Of a DNA stretch of 64,000 bases, positions 37,892-49,882 are shown in pieces. The DNA comes from Neoconidiobolus thromboides FSU 785 (lineage: Eukaryota > Entomophthoromycota > Entomophthoromycetes > Entomophthorales > Neoconidiobolaceae). Below the pieces are notes generated by a model. It made no database searches. It was not told where the DNA came from and worked only from the letters and a program-made list of their open reading frames with translations. The stretch is taken from contig MU626295.1 of assembly GCA_025603075.1 (NCBI GenBank), positions 62,001-126,000 on the forward strand. The letters run 5' to 3'. Numbering within the stretch: position 1 is the stretch's first letter; the number at the start of each line of letters is the position of its first letter. Both the position numbers and the translations under genes were made by a program.

Positions 37892-39331
37892 AATTAGATA
37901 GCTAGGGACTAGAGACTAAAGCTGATTTTAAAGGTGGAAATCCAACCTTTATATATAGCGTTCTCATTTGATTTATTCTTTGACCTTGTTGTAATAAAAC
38001 ATGAAATTTGCACTTTTGGTAAGGTTTAATAAAAGCACCAAAATTTAAAAATATGGTAAATGTTATACCAAATTATTGATTCGGCCATGTATAGTTGAGA
38101 GGTTCTTGGAGTAATATTTAAATTAAACTTCCGCCCAAAGTTACTTCACACAATATTCTGATTTCCTTTAAAAAGTTTGGGGAAAAGACTTTAATACATG
38201 TTTATATCTAACTAACTCTGTTTACTTAAAGGTCATATTATATGGATACCTTGGATTTATTAACTCAAAAAATAAAACTTGTTGGTCTCAAAGGAGATAA
38301 TTTAAGTATCTTTACAAAGATAGTAAAAAATATTTCAAGAATAAGGTTATGAAATCAACTAAAAGGCATCTAGCCTATCTTGTTTTATATACAGTAATAA
38401 AATTAAGTTCAGTAAGATAACGAGGTGGATCTTGATGTAAAGTAACTCCAAATTCACTCCAAATCCTCTTGAGCAAAGAACAAATTATACTTCATTAATC
38501 ATTCATTTTATAATTATAGAAATTCTCAACACAATAGCAATATAAAAATACTATCAAATGATCAAATTAAAGTATCAAATATTAAAAATTTTGTAACTTT
38601 TCAAACTTTAAATCTAAAATTTTTGAATTTTATTTATTATTTACCGTAAAAATGACCACTATTGCGATTTCCGAATTTTGGGAATGTAGTAATCTTTACA
38701 ATGTCATTTAACTTTTAATCCACTTTTTTGCATGTAATGCCTGGGAATTTAAATGTTTTGTCTCTTTATATTGACAGTACCCGAGTGGATAATCAAATTA
38801 CATTTAAACTGCATATATATATTTTACTCACTTGATTTATAATAAAAAGCTCAAGTTCTTAAAGTTTTCAAAAGCCTGCCATCAAATTATTTTCACCAGG
38901 CTGTAATAAAATAATTATGATCTCATAAGGCCCTTTTCCTTTCATTATTTACTTAATTTTAATAGGGCTTTTGAGCAGAATGAGCTGAAAATGCTATTCC
39001 CTAAATAATATAAAATTAAAGGTTTAAACCTTTAATTTATTAAACCCAAAAAATATGCTTAAATAATAACATTAAAAGCCAAATGACTATCCAATGGGTA
39101 TTTTTTCAACACAATGACTTAAGTCAATTAAGCTTTCATAAAAATGATTACTTAAATGGTGTAAATTTTTAATTGTAAATATTAGGTATTTACATAGAGA
39201 AGTGTTTGTAAAAAAAATCAATGGTCGCTGGTTGGGAGAATGTTTTTAATTTTTGTCTAAAAGTGTTAACTTTTTCTAGAAAAGTTATTACTATTGTGAT
39301 CATCCTTATTAACTTTTTTAGAAAAAACATA
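37892..39331. other. Upstream region of CAP gene 2, duplicated copy
   Basis: To about 39100 this matches the flank of CAP gene 1 at an offset of roughly 3485-3490 bp. It includes the promoter and no other gene. Confidence 0.6.
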
Positions 39332-39430
39332 TGGGGATGCTTTTTTTAGTTTCATTACTTTTTCTATTATCTGGTGCTATTAAGTAAAAAAATTACTAGT
39401 AAAATTCTTGAACAAAAAAACACATCCCTA
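39332..39430 (-). mobile_element. MITE copy 9
   Basis: Reverse copy starting TGGGGATGCTTTTTTTAG and ending ACATCCC-TA; flanked by TA. It lies just past the end of the CAP duplication. Confidence 0.75.
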
Positions 39431-39959
39431 TGATTATTTATGATAATGTTTGTACTGATTTATTTTATATTTTTACTAAAATAATAGCTTAAGAGCAGTA
39501 AAATAAAAATATCATGACTAATAAAAGCTATTATATTCTTTATAAAAACATATGTTATTTTGAAATATGAACTAACTATTATCAAAACTCAAATCAAAAA
39601 ATTAAAGTTATATTAATAGTAATTGTTTATTGTTTATTGTTTATTTTTTGACTACTAGTTAAAAAACACTTGCTTGTAAATATCTAATATTATGAAAAAC
39701 TACTAATAATGATTCAGTTTAAATTTTTTAATAAAAGTTTGTAGCTATTTAAAAATTATTCCTTTTAGAAAAGTCATTATACTACAAATTTGTTAAATAG
39801 GATAAGGTAGTTAATTATTAATACTCACTTTTACAAAAACTAGTACACAAAAAAAATTGAAGTGTTTTTACTAATATTAAACAGTTGCTATTTTTTAAAT
39901 AATAAATTCATACAACACTAAATTATAATAGATTAACAGATAGTTCAAAACTTATATAT
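39431..39959. other. A+T-rich spacer, nothing recognised
   Basis: 3' flank of CAB2. Confidence 0.4.
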
Positions 39960-41213
39960 TTATTTTAAGCTCAAACCTTTGATATATTTATCATGGGTCT
40001 CAACTAAAATGGGTAAAAACACCATTTCAATTTCGCCTAAAGCTGGATTTTCACTCTCTAAATATATATGTTTATAACCATCTGATTCAGTCGGATAAAC
40101 AAACCAAACTTCTTTTTTTCTTGTGTTTAAAAGGTTAGCGATGACTAACTGATGTCCATATTGTTTTAAAGATTGTCTAGCTTTAGGGATTAGTAACTCA
40201 GGGTCAGTTTCTAATTTAAAAGAAACGATGTATGCTTTAGGCGCCCATTGATGTACTAACGGTTTAAGGAATTTAGGTACTTTAGACATTAATATTTGTA
40301 AATCTCCGGAGTTAGATTGTATTTTATGTTCTGACTAGATATGAATGTTAAATTAATAAATAACATATAAGATTACATAAGTCATATATTATGGTAATGT
40401 TGAAATATATACAATAAAAAAAAAATACCATTGCTTTAGGGTGTATAAAAAAATCTGAAACTGCAGCAGCTAAATAAAACAATGCTCTTTCTTTCAGTTT
40501 ATCTAAAGCTTTTGAAACAAACGTCAAAAGGTAAAGATAGTCGGTAACTGTGACAAAGGTGATTGATAATAACGTTCCTTCTTTTTTAGTCTAAACTTTA
40601 AATAAATAAACAAGTAGTATTATGAACTTATTTACCTTTTGGTATTTAATTAATACCTCTTTCATTTCAGAATCATATCTTGAGTCAGCTAAAATTTACA
40701 TCACTTCAGCATATTTTGTTTATAATTTTTAATTAATACCTTCAATACTACCATACTCGTTATTGAAATTCAAGTAATCTAAAAAGCAATTAGTAGAATG
40801 AGAGAAATGTCTAGAGTAAGGTTGTAAAGAGAATTGACGGTGCATAAAAATAACACAATAATCATTTTCTAAGAAATATGTATAAAAGGTTAAACATAAT
40901 AACTTTTTACAAACTAATAAGTTAAAAGTAAAAAAGGATATTCAGCAGAAGTAGCCCCACGAGTACCAGCAGAAAAATTATCGATAAATCGAACAGTGTT
41001 ATTTTCTAAAGGTACTGTTGTACCACCACTCTTAATTGATTAAATATTCCTTTTGAGTATAAAAAAAGAATCACTTACAGTAACTAAAGCTATCTTTTTA
41101 TCTTTATCACTCCATAATTTTATAAATTCATTGATTTTGGCTTGAGCTTCTTCGAAATTCGTTGGTGGGCTATGTAATCTTAAATAATCTTCTGGGTCCA
41201 AAATTTCACTCAT
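39960..41213 (-). CDS. CAB2: Phosphopantothenate-cysteine ligase
   Basis: Multi-exon gene on the complement, start [19 protein letters not shown] at 41213, stop 39960-39962. It joins 4'-phosphopantothenate and cysteine, the second step of coenzyme A synthesis. Diagnostic segments are [26 protein letters not shown] (nucleotide and substrate site), [51 protein letters not shown] and [21 protein letters not shown]. The order and spacing are those of eukaryotic PPCS rather than the bacterial CoaBC fusion. Six or so introns are short. Confidence 0.92.
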
Positions 41214-41938
41214 TTTTTGATATTTTCGGAAAGAAAATAATAATCACTTTTCGTCAGCTTTCCATTTTTATCAAAATTAACTTCCAATTAAAACTAATTT
41301 AAACGAATGTCCTTAATTTTTAGAAAATAGGTTCATAAAAGCAATGTTATTATACCAAACTATCAAATTTTAAATATGAACTATATAATTAATTTGATAT
41401 ATATATATAGCTTTATGAAAAATGTTTTTACATTTAAAATTGATAATATTTATACAAATATAACTTATAATGGGGATATACGTTTATTATTTAATAAAAG
41501 AATATAAAATAAAGGATATAAGTAGCTACATAGTTCAATATATTGTAATATCACTCAGTCACATAGAGCGGTATTTCAATGACTACTCTTGTTAAAAGTC
41601 GTACTAACTTTAGGCTACATTTGTAATGAAAAAACAAAACTGATAAAATTATAAGCATTATAAAATTTAATATTTTAAATAATATATAAAAAGAAACTAA
41701 ATATTTAAATGAATTTATTAGAACCTCAAGCAATACAAGTGAGGTAAAAGAAAAATTATGATATTTTAAGGGCTGAATTGAAGTAACAAAGAAGTTATAT
41801 ATAATTTGGTAGCTTAAACTTTGCTAGCAAGATTTAAACTTATATAAGCAAATTATTCGTTTGGACCGCTTTGTAAATTAAGGGTCTTAACTGAACCTAT
41901 AACAGTATATTAAATCAAATGCTAAATTGGATCAATTA
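41214..41938. other. Intergenic, nothing recognised
   Basis: Holds the CAB2 upstream region and the 3' flank of the deaminase. A 60-codon frame on the complement at 41551-41733 has no features and is not called. Confidence 0.4.
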
Positions 41939-43007
41939 TTAGTTACCTTGAAGTCCCATATTCTCTTTGCCAATTAATTCATCATGTACTTTTTCAATAG
42001 ATTTGAAATAATTTACAGTCTTGACGTGAAGTTCAAGGGTGGCGTCTTCATCACAGACAATCAAAGAACGAGGATGAAGTTGGATAGCAGATACGGTCCA
42101 CTTAACATGTTTTTAATAAACTAAATTAAATAAATAAGTAAACAACTTACCATATGGTTGACACCTTCTTCAATACATTTGGCTAAAGCTAATGATTTAT
42201 GTTGGCCAGTAATGATAATGGCAACTTCACGAGCATCCATAACAGTACTTTAGTAAAAATATTAGGTTAGAAGTTACATGAATTATAAAATAAACTTACG
42301 CTACACCAACAGTGAGGGCTAATTTTGGAACTTTGTTAATATCACCATTGAAAAAACGTGCGTTGGCAAGAATAGTTTCATAAGCTAAAGTCTTTACACG
42401 GGTACGAGATTGTAAAGAAGACCCTGGTTCATTGAAAGCAATGTGACCATCAGGACCAATACCTATTAATATTTTAAATATGTGTATATTACATACTAAA
42501 GTTAAATATACCTCCTAAAAAGAGTTCAATACCACCAACATCACGAATCTTCTTTTCGAAGCGTAAACATTCCATTTCTAAGTCGGATGCATTACCATCT
42601 AAGATGTTAACGTTAGTAGGTTTAACGTCAACATGCTTAAAGAGATGGTTCCACATAAAAGAGTGGTAAGATTCTGGGTGGTTTTGTGGTAAGCCTACGT
42701 ATTCATCCATATTAAAAGTTATAATGTTTTGGAATGAGATTTGTCCTAATTTATAGTATTCCACAAGACAGCGATATACACCAATTGGAGAAGAACCAGT
42801 TGGTAAACCTAAAACGAAAGGTCTTTCTGCAGTTGGTGCAAACTTTTTTACACGGGCAACAATATAGTCAGCTATAAAATAAATTTTAGTTTAAGTCCAG
42901 TTACAGGAGCCGATTTGTTTATAATCAAGCGTTCATATTATATAATTAAAGTCACTTACCAACATATTTAGCTACAGCTTGGGCGTCGTTACGAATAATC
43001 AATCTCA
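41939..43007 (-). CDS. NAG1: Glucosamine-6-phosphate deaminase
   Basis: Multi-exon gene on the complement, about 275 aa: start [16 protein letters not shown] at 43007 and end KENMGLQGN at 41939. It converts glucosamine-6-phosphate to fructose-6-phosphate and ammonia, the last step of GlcNAc breakdown. Motifs are [13 protein letters not shown] (phosphate loop), [11 protein letters not shown] with the catalytic Asp, [16 protein letters not shown], and [20 protein letters not shown], all canonical NagB. The first intron splits after KYV (V-G/CT-A). Linked to the hexosaminidase gene 12 kb away only by general pathway logic; they do not form a cluster. Confidence 0.96.
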
Positions 43008-44647
43008 TTTTTATTTATATTTATTAAAAAGTTTTAGTCTTTGGTCTATTGAAATCTACTTATATTGCATTCGTAAGAATTAATACAGCAATAACCAATC
43101 GTTTTTAGTGCTTGCAAGTCATCCAATTAAAACAAGTCATTTAAGCGATGACTTACAAATTAACCTTCACCTTGAAATAAAAAAATATGTGAGGTATTCC
43201 CTTTTTTGTTAATATTGCGTTTTTTGCTTTCTTTCTTTTGCTATTTGGGTTGATAAATATTCTTGAAGACCCGGTTAATTATCTGAAGTTAAAAATTATT
43301 ATAAAAAGTTCCAATCATTTCCACTTCCTCTTGTTAAAGTTGAACCATGTGTTTGTGGTGAAATACTATCCAATTAATTTGACCAATACCTTCATTTCAT
43401 TTGTGGCTAAAACCATTTTTTTCACCAACTACATATATGGTTTTATGTTATTTTAGCCCTTGCTGTATCAGATGATGTATTTATTATCACTTGTTCACTC
43501 CCTTGTTCTTAGGCTGGGAACCTTTGCGTATATTCAAACTATGTTAAAATATTTTCAGCACATGTAATTAATAGTAAAGTTGTTTGGTGTTGTTAATAAA
43601 GCTTATATTTAATATATAGTTATAAACTGCTTTTATTAAAAAAATGCTACGTTTCAGTGCGTTATTCGATTATTTTGGCAATATTAATACTGATATTAAG
43701 TCTAAATTCATAACGTTTAATTCAAAAAAATTGGCATCAATCTCAAATAGTTTATTGATTTACAATACCTTTTATAATTTCGTTTATAATTCCCTTAATA
43801 AAGATGCAAAAGTAAACATTTCTTAGAGTACTATATTAGATTTAATTTAATCTCTGATACATATATCGATTTTAACACATACTAAAAAATATTACTACAT
43901 TTATTTTGATATAGATATTTATAATAATTAAATATTAATATTTAATATGTAATGCTCATTTTGATATTTTAAAAACTACTCGAAATTTTGCAAAAATAAA
44001 TTATTTATTAAAAACCAAAGTACCTGACACAGTTTTAAACTATTTTGTTATAACCTACATTGTAAGTTAGGAGAATTTTTACTAAATTTAATAAAAATTC
44101 CCGGATTAGCAAGGCTTTTACTAATATAACCTATATGCTGATATTAATCAAAGTTACAAAATGTAAATAGATACATACTCTTATAAAACTTCATCAAGAA
44201 ATATTTGTTATCAACTGCTTTATATATAAGCAACATTACAGATTTATTATCAAATGAATAAATAATCTTAATGTTATAGTTATAGTTATAGTTATAGTTG
44301 TATTGTTAACTTAGCTATCAATGCTTTAAGTGATATTAACATTTAATAATTGATTTCTATTATTAATAAACTACTTGCTTGCTTAGTAAATATTGAAAGT
44401 TTGAGATTTTTCATTTTCTATAAACTGTAGTTTTAGTTGGAATTATATCGTTCTTTTTTTGATTTATCAGGTACTGGGTAATATTGTAGTTTATTATAAC
44501 ATTTAATAAATGTAAATACTTTTTAATATTTTATATTTTTAATATTTTTTAAAGATTGTATTTATTATTATTATCAATAGCCGAGTTATTAATTTTATTA
44601 TGGTTATAAATAAAAATTTCAAATTTTGAAATCAATTGATTAATATT
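43008..44647. other. Gene-poor region
   Basis: The deaminase promoter lies next to 43008. Short plus-strand frames at 43238-43456 and 43644-43826 show no family signal. A TTATAG hexamer repeat sits at 44274-44299. Confidence 0.4.
44274..44299 (+). repeat. TTATAG tandem repeat
   Basis: Four to five copies of TTATAG. Confidence 0.8.
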
Positions 44648-44746
44648 TGGCGATGTATTTTTATGTTTAAGAATTTTACTAACAATTTTTCTGCTCAAAT
44701 AACGCTTAAAAAAGGAAAAGTAATGAAATCAAAAAAAACATCCCCA
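44648..44746 (+). mobile_element. MITE copy 10
   Basis: Forward copy TGGCGATGTATTTTTATG...ACATCCCCA with a complete core. Confidence 0.75.
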
Positions 44747-44915
44747 TTTTCTATTTATTTAATGGTTCAAAACTATTCTTCTATTAGGATTTTTTTTATA
44801 TAATGTGAAAACTCTTGAGATTTAAGATAATTTTTTATACCTGGCTATATATTAATTTTTGTAAACTTTTTAAAAGCTTTTTAAATATTAAATTAGTTAA
44901 ATAATTTCTTGCATA

Positions 44916-44991
44916 TGGGGATGTATTTTTTTGAGCACTATTTGAGCAGAAAAGTACTAGTAAAGTTCTTAAACAAAAAAATATATCCCCA
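44916..44991 (-). mobile_element. MITE copy 11, internally deleted
   Basis: Reverse copy of only 76 bp with good ends (TGGGGATGT...ATATCCCCA), flanked by TA; it lacks the TTCATTACTTTTTCCA segment. Confidence 0.75.
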
Positions 44992-45246
44992 TATATTGAA
45001 TTATAATTTAATATTTCATACAAATAATCAAAATAAACTTTGCTTATAGTTCTGTTATTTTTTAAATATAAAATATTAAAATTTAATACTAACATAACTT
45101 ATTACATCAAGCTAAATTCACTAAATCTGATTTTATTCTTATTTCTATATTTTGTTCAAAGTTTAAATTATTATATAACTTTTATTATTTAGTTTTTTAG
45201 TAATTTTGTCAAATGTATTTTTTTAAATATTAATATAAAATTCATA

Positions 45247-45346
45247 TGGGGATGTATTTTTGTGTTTAAGAATTTTACTAATAATTTTTCCGTTCAAATA
45301 ATACTTAAAAAATGGAAAAATAATGAAATCAAAAAAAACAGTCCCA
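45247..45346 (+). mobile_element. MITE copy 12
   Basis: Forward copy TGGGGATGTATTTTTGTG...ACAGTCCCA, flanked by TA on both sides. Confidence 0.8.
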
Positions 45347-45426
45347 TATAGTTTATACAGCCTTTCTTTTAACTTTTTAACTTTTTGCTTTGTTTCTTGT
45401 TATTAAGTTTATTTTATTTCCAAAAT

Positions 45427-45518
45427 ATTTTTTTGGCTTCGTCACTTTTTCCATTTTTAAGCGCTATTTGAACAGAGAGTGTGTTAGTAAGATCCTTAAA
45501 CAGAAAAGTGCATCCCCA
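45427..45518 (-). mobile_element. MITE copy 13, truncated
   Basis: Reverse copy that lacks the left TGGGGATG end; keeps GGCTTCGTCACTTTTTCCA, the AGCGCTATTTGA core and CATCCCCA. Confidence 0.7.
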
Positions 45519-45565
45519 TATATTTAAAAAAGATTGACTTAGTTATTGCTCTATTTTTTAAAGTA

Positions 45566-46015
45566 TGTGAAATCTGGTACTCAGTGTTTGGAGTCAAGAA
45601 CAGCTATTGGTGGATTGACTACACTATAAGTCGAAAGGTCTTAGTTTATGTGACTAAGATAGGTTTGGATTATGAGGAATAGCACGTAATAGGTTACAAG
45701 CTATATAAGACAAATAGAATAGATAACACTAATGTAAAATCTACGTAAAATACTATTAAGAAAACTTAGTGGCTTTATTAAATGTTCGAGATATCAGGGA
45801 ATAATTCAGTTAAAAAGCCTCGAGCTATTATATTTTAGAATCTCTTTTATACTCCGATAAGTATAAATATCAAAACGGGGGGGAGGGTATTCTTTGAGAC
45901 GAAGATAGAAATTCTCTTAACAAATCAGAATAAGAGCATGGGACTAATTGTCTCTATAGTCGAGAACACGACAGCTTAGGCGATTATTATGCTATAATTA
46001 ACCATGGGGCTGACA
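45566..46015 (+). repeat. Candidate tRNA-derived SINE or other retroelement remnant
   Basis: The head (45568-45594) reads like a tRNA D-arm and pol III A box: TCTGGTACTCAGTGTTTGGAGT, with ACTC and GAGT able to pair around an eight-base loop. A weak B-box-like GGTGGATTGAC lies 32 bases on, at 45609. The same head recurs at the right edge of the window (63976-64000; 23 of 25 bases). The rest of the block is less A+T-rich than its surroundings and holds a purine run with seven G (45876-45887), which could instead be a polypurine tract of an LTR element. The right boundary is a guess. Confidence 0.4.
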
Positions 46016-46053
46016 AAGCGATATTTCACAAGTATTAAAATGTTTAGTATATA

Positions 46054-46154
46054 TGGAGATGTCTTTTTTGGCTTCATCATTTTTTCCATCTTTTAAGCAC
46101 TATTTGAGTGGAAAAATTGTTGGTGAAATTCTTAAACACAAAGATACATTCCCA
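46054..46154 (-). mobile_element. MITE copy 14
   Basis: Reverse copy TGGAGATGTCTTTTTTGG...ACATTCCCA, right flank TA. Confidence 0.8.
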
Positions 46155-46401
46155 TATCATTTTTTTATTTTTATTTAACATACATATTATTTGATGGAGA
46201 TTTATCACTATTATTACTAATTATTTAAAAATAATCATGTTGATTTCTACTTATACTAAATCTAAAACTTTTACATTTACCAAAAAAGTATATTGAAGCT
46301 ATAGTTGATATTAATACTACTTGTTTTTGTTTTTTGTTTCTTTTAAAGCACTACCTTTATTGCTTAATTGGGTTTAGTATTGTTAATAGTAAACTTTAAT
46401 A

Positions 46402-46490
46402 GTTTTTCTTGGTTTCATTACTTCTTTGTTTTTAAGCGCTATTTGAGTGGAAAGATTGGTAGTAAAATTCTTAAAAACATATCATATATC
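46402..46490 (-). mobile_element. MITE copy 15, truncated at both ends
   Basis: Keeps TTGGTTTCATTACTTCTTTG, the AAGCGCTATTTGAGTGGAAAG core and AGTAAAATTCTTAAA, without terminal TGGGG/CCCCA. Confidence 0.65.
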
Positions 46491-47407
46491 AAGGACTTAC
46501 AAATTTAAAAACTCAAAATCTGGATTAATTTTTAACTAACTTCTAAAACCAATTCAACCATCCCTATGCTTATTTTATTTCTATTCAATAAAGGAATTTA
46601 GTTATCTTTTTAATGTCAACTTTAAAGTTGAAATATCTCACACTTAATACTATAGTCTATCAATATTTGATTTATGAGTATATTAGTAAATATGTATTTT
46701 CGACTCTTTAATTTCGAAGAATTAAATTGTTTTAATCATAATTATTAAACTTTATAAAAATGTGCAAAAATGAAATATATTATTATAGCTTAATGTTCTT
46801 TTTTTATACTATAATTAAAGTCAGTATGGGCTTTTATCTACGAATATTTAATTATAGTTTTAAAAGGATTTTTGGTAAAATAAAAAATAAAAAAGTAAAA
46901 GTCTTATTTAAAATACTATATTGTAAAAACAAACATCTTTTAAAGTTTAGTAATAATATCGAATAATGGAAACAAGAGTTTTACAGTATTAATCCATATT
47001 TTTCAGTATTTCGATCTTAACATAAGAATCTATTTTTCCGTGAAAAAAAGGGTATAATAATTTGATTTGTTTTAAATTGATTTCCTAGACTTAATGTATA
47101 CATATAAGTTTTTTGAAGCAAACAAGGATCTGTTAGTAGCTAGTCATAAGCTAATTTAAAGCTAATATCAAACATTGTAAAGGCTCAAATCTGATATATA
47201 TAATTTAATACTTATCATAAATACAATGATAAGAGAATAATTACTCGCTCTCAAAGACTCACTTTCTATGGGATAACTTTCGAAAAGGCTTTTTAGCCAA
47301 TTAGAATTGATTTTGAGGTAATCTAATCATCCAAATTAAGAGTATGACAAAGATATAAATTTACCCACGATAATTAACAGCTTTGAGCTTAAAGCTTTTA
47401 AATTAAA
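46491..47407. other. Intergenic before the PDH-E2 gene
   Basis: A+T-rich. A 68-codon frame at 46760-46966 has no recognisable features. Confidence 0.4.
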
Positions 47408-49348
47408 ATGTCCAGTTTAAGAAGACTTCCTCGCCTCGCTAAAAACGCATCAAAAAATATTAGATTGTTACAAAATCAATCTTACAAGGTTTCCAACTTA
47501 TATTCAAGATGCTATTCTCATAGGTATTATCATCTTGTTTTTAAAAATTAATCTCTAACTCAATATAGCATTAACAATTCTATGTTATTTAATGAATCTT
47601 CTATTAAAGGAGTGAGATTATATAGCTCTAAAAGTAAAATTCTTGTTTTTTTATTATAAAAGTACAAATTTTATGTTTTGATTAGATTTTCCATCACATA
47701 ACATTATTAAAATGCCTGCATTATCCCCAACCATGACATCAGGAAACATTGGAAGCTGGCATAAAAAAGAAGGTGATGAAATCACTGCTGGAGATGTATT
47801 AGTAGAAATTGAAACTGATAAAGCTCAAATGGATTTTGAATTTCAAGAAGACGGTTTTATTGCCAAGATTTTAGTTGATGCTGGCTCAAAGGATATTGAC
47901 GTCAATAAAGTTAGTATTTATTTAACTCTAGTTGGAACCTTATTTAACTTTTGTTAGCCATTAGCTGTCTTAGTTGAGAATAAAGAAGATGTTGAGAAAT
48001 TTGCCAACTTTACTCTTGAGGATGCTGCAGATGGTGAAGGTGAAGCTACTCCTGCTTCTACCCCTAAAGAAGAAGCTTCAAATGAACCAAAAGCACAAGC
48101 TCAAGAAACCAGTTCATCTGCTTCCGGTTCAGCACCCAAAGCTACTCAAGGATCAGGTAATTTTTAGTCAATAGCGATGATTATTTAATTGTTTTAGATG
48201 ATCGCATCTTTGCTAGTCCTTTAGCTAAAAAACTAGCTGAAGAAAAGGGTATAAACCTTGCTGAAATCAAAGGAACTGGCCCAAACAATCGTATTGTCAA
48301 GTCCGATGTTGAGTCCTATACTCCAGCTAGTGAGTTGTTTATTTATTCATAAAACGTTTCTTACCATTTTAGCTAAAGCACCTCAACCACAAGCTACCCC
48401 AGTTGCTGCTCCAACTTCTGCTCCAACTACTTCTGCCCCAACCCCAGCCTCAGCTCCAGGATCTACTGGATCATACACTGATATCCCACTTACTAACATC
48501 CGCAAAGTAGATCCATTTGATTTTAACTGTGTTTTTCTAATCATAATTTAGGTTATTGCTACTCGTCTTACTGAATCTAAGCAGCAGATCCCACATTATT
48601 ACCTTACCGTTGAGGCTAATGTTGATAGCGTCTTAAAGTATTGTAATTTAGCCATTTCTTTATAATTTATTAATCGATTTAGATTACGTCAGCATTTGAA
48701 TAGCAAATCTGATGATAAATACAAGTTGTCAGTTAACGACTTTATTACCAAGGCTTCCGCTTTAGCTATGAAAGATGTTCCTGAAGTTAACTCATCATGG
48801 CATGGAGACTTTATTAGACAGTAGTTTTTAATATTTTTAATAATGAGTTTTGATTAATTACATTTTAGATACAACACTGCAGATATTTCTATTGCTACTG
48901 CTACGCCTACAGGTCTCATTACACCTATTGTTAAAAGTGTTGAAGGTAAAGGACTTAGCTCGATTTCTAATGAAATCAAATCACTTGCAGCTCGTGCGCG
49001 TAACAATGAACTGAAACCACATGAATATCAAGTAAGTCTTGTAATTGAATTTTTAATGGAATTTCTAATAAAATTAAGGGTGGCTCTTTCACCATTTCCA
49101 ATCTTGGTATGTTCGGAGTCAATAACTTTACTGCCATCGTTAACCCACCACAATCTTGTATTTTGGCCGTTGGTGCTACCCAATCTCGTATTGTTGTTGA
49201 TGCTACTGCTGAAAAAGGATTTAAAGAGGCTAGTATCTTAACCGTTACTTTATCTTGTGATCATAGAGTTGTGGATGGTGCTGTTGGTGCTAAATGGCTT
49301 AAGGCATTCAAAGGTTATTTAGAAAATCCACTCACTATGTTACTTTAG
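47408..49348 (+). CDS. LAT1: Dihydrolipoamide acetyltransferase, pyruvate dehydrogenase E2
   Basis: At least nine exons. Start [19 protein letters not shown] at 47408 is a mitochondrial presequence. The lipoyl domain ([23 protein letters not shown], then [10 protein letters not shown] with the lipoylated Lys) is followed by an Ala/Ser/Pro linker, the E1/E3-binding domain ([26 protein letters not shown]), a second Ala/Pro/Thr linker, and the catalytic domain ([67 protein letters not shown] and [15 protein letters not shown] with the catalytic His), ending NPLTMLL at TAG 49346-49348. It transfers acetyl groups to CoA as the core of the complex. MPALSPTM and the DHRVVDGA form mark it as PDH rather than 2-oxoglutarate dehydrogenase E2. 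It has a single lipoyl domain, as in yeast. Confidence 0.96.
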
Positions 49349-49882
49349 GTTCTGGGGCATGCTGCTAAAGAATAAATCATAATAATTTATATACATTTGA
49401 TACATTAACGTTGGTGTTTTCTAAAATGACATAAATGCAATATAATATTGTTTTTATTTGTACTAGGTTAAATCGCATTATAATCCTTCAATTAGTATAC
49501 TAATTAGATCGCCATCTATATAATATATAAGTTGTTTTGAGACAGATTAATTTGTGGTTCAAAAATGTATTGAATGAATTTTTATACTAAGAATTAGTGA
49601 AAGCTTAATATATTTAATTACTAAAATAACATTTAATATTTAATGGAGAATCATTGACTACAAAAACAAAACAAGAATGAATAAAGACATGCAGGTTAAA
49701 TCTTATCATCAACTTTTTACTAACACCAAATAATCTTTGGTTATCAGTATTCAATATTAATAAAACAGTCTATTAGATATAAATTTTAAAATTTAAAAAA
49801 AAACCATCGTCTAGTTAAATAAAAATTCGGGGAGATATATTTTTACTTTTAAATCATAATCATTAATACTCAATTCAATATA
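49349..49882. other. Convergent spacer, nothing recognised
   Basis: 3' flanks of LAT1 and EMC3. A GGGGAGATATATTTTTA stretch at about 49829 weakly recalls a MITE end but has no partner end. Confidence 0.4.

Noticed and set aside
44835-45095. 86-codon frame on the complement
   Set aside because: Spans MITE copy 11; its middle is translated MITE sequence.
45876-45887. G-rich run as a G-quadruplex or telomere-like site
   Set aside because: A single run of seven G plus GAGGG does not supply four G tracts; it is better treated as part of the repeat block.
46760-46966. 68-codon frame
   Set aside because: A+T-rich chance frame without features.
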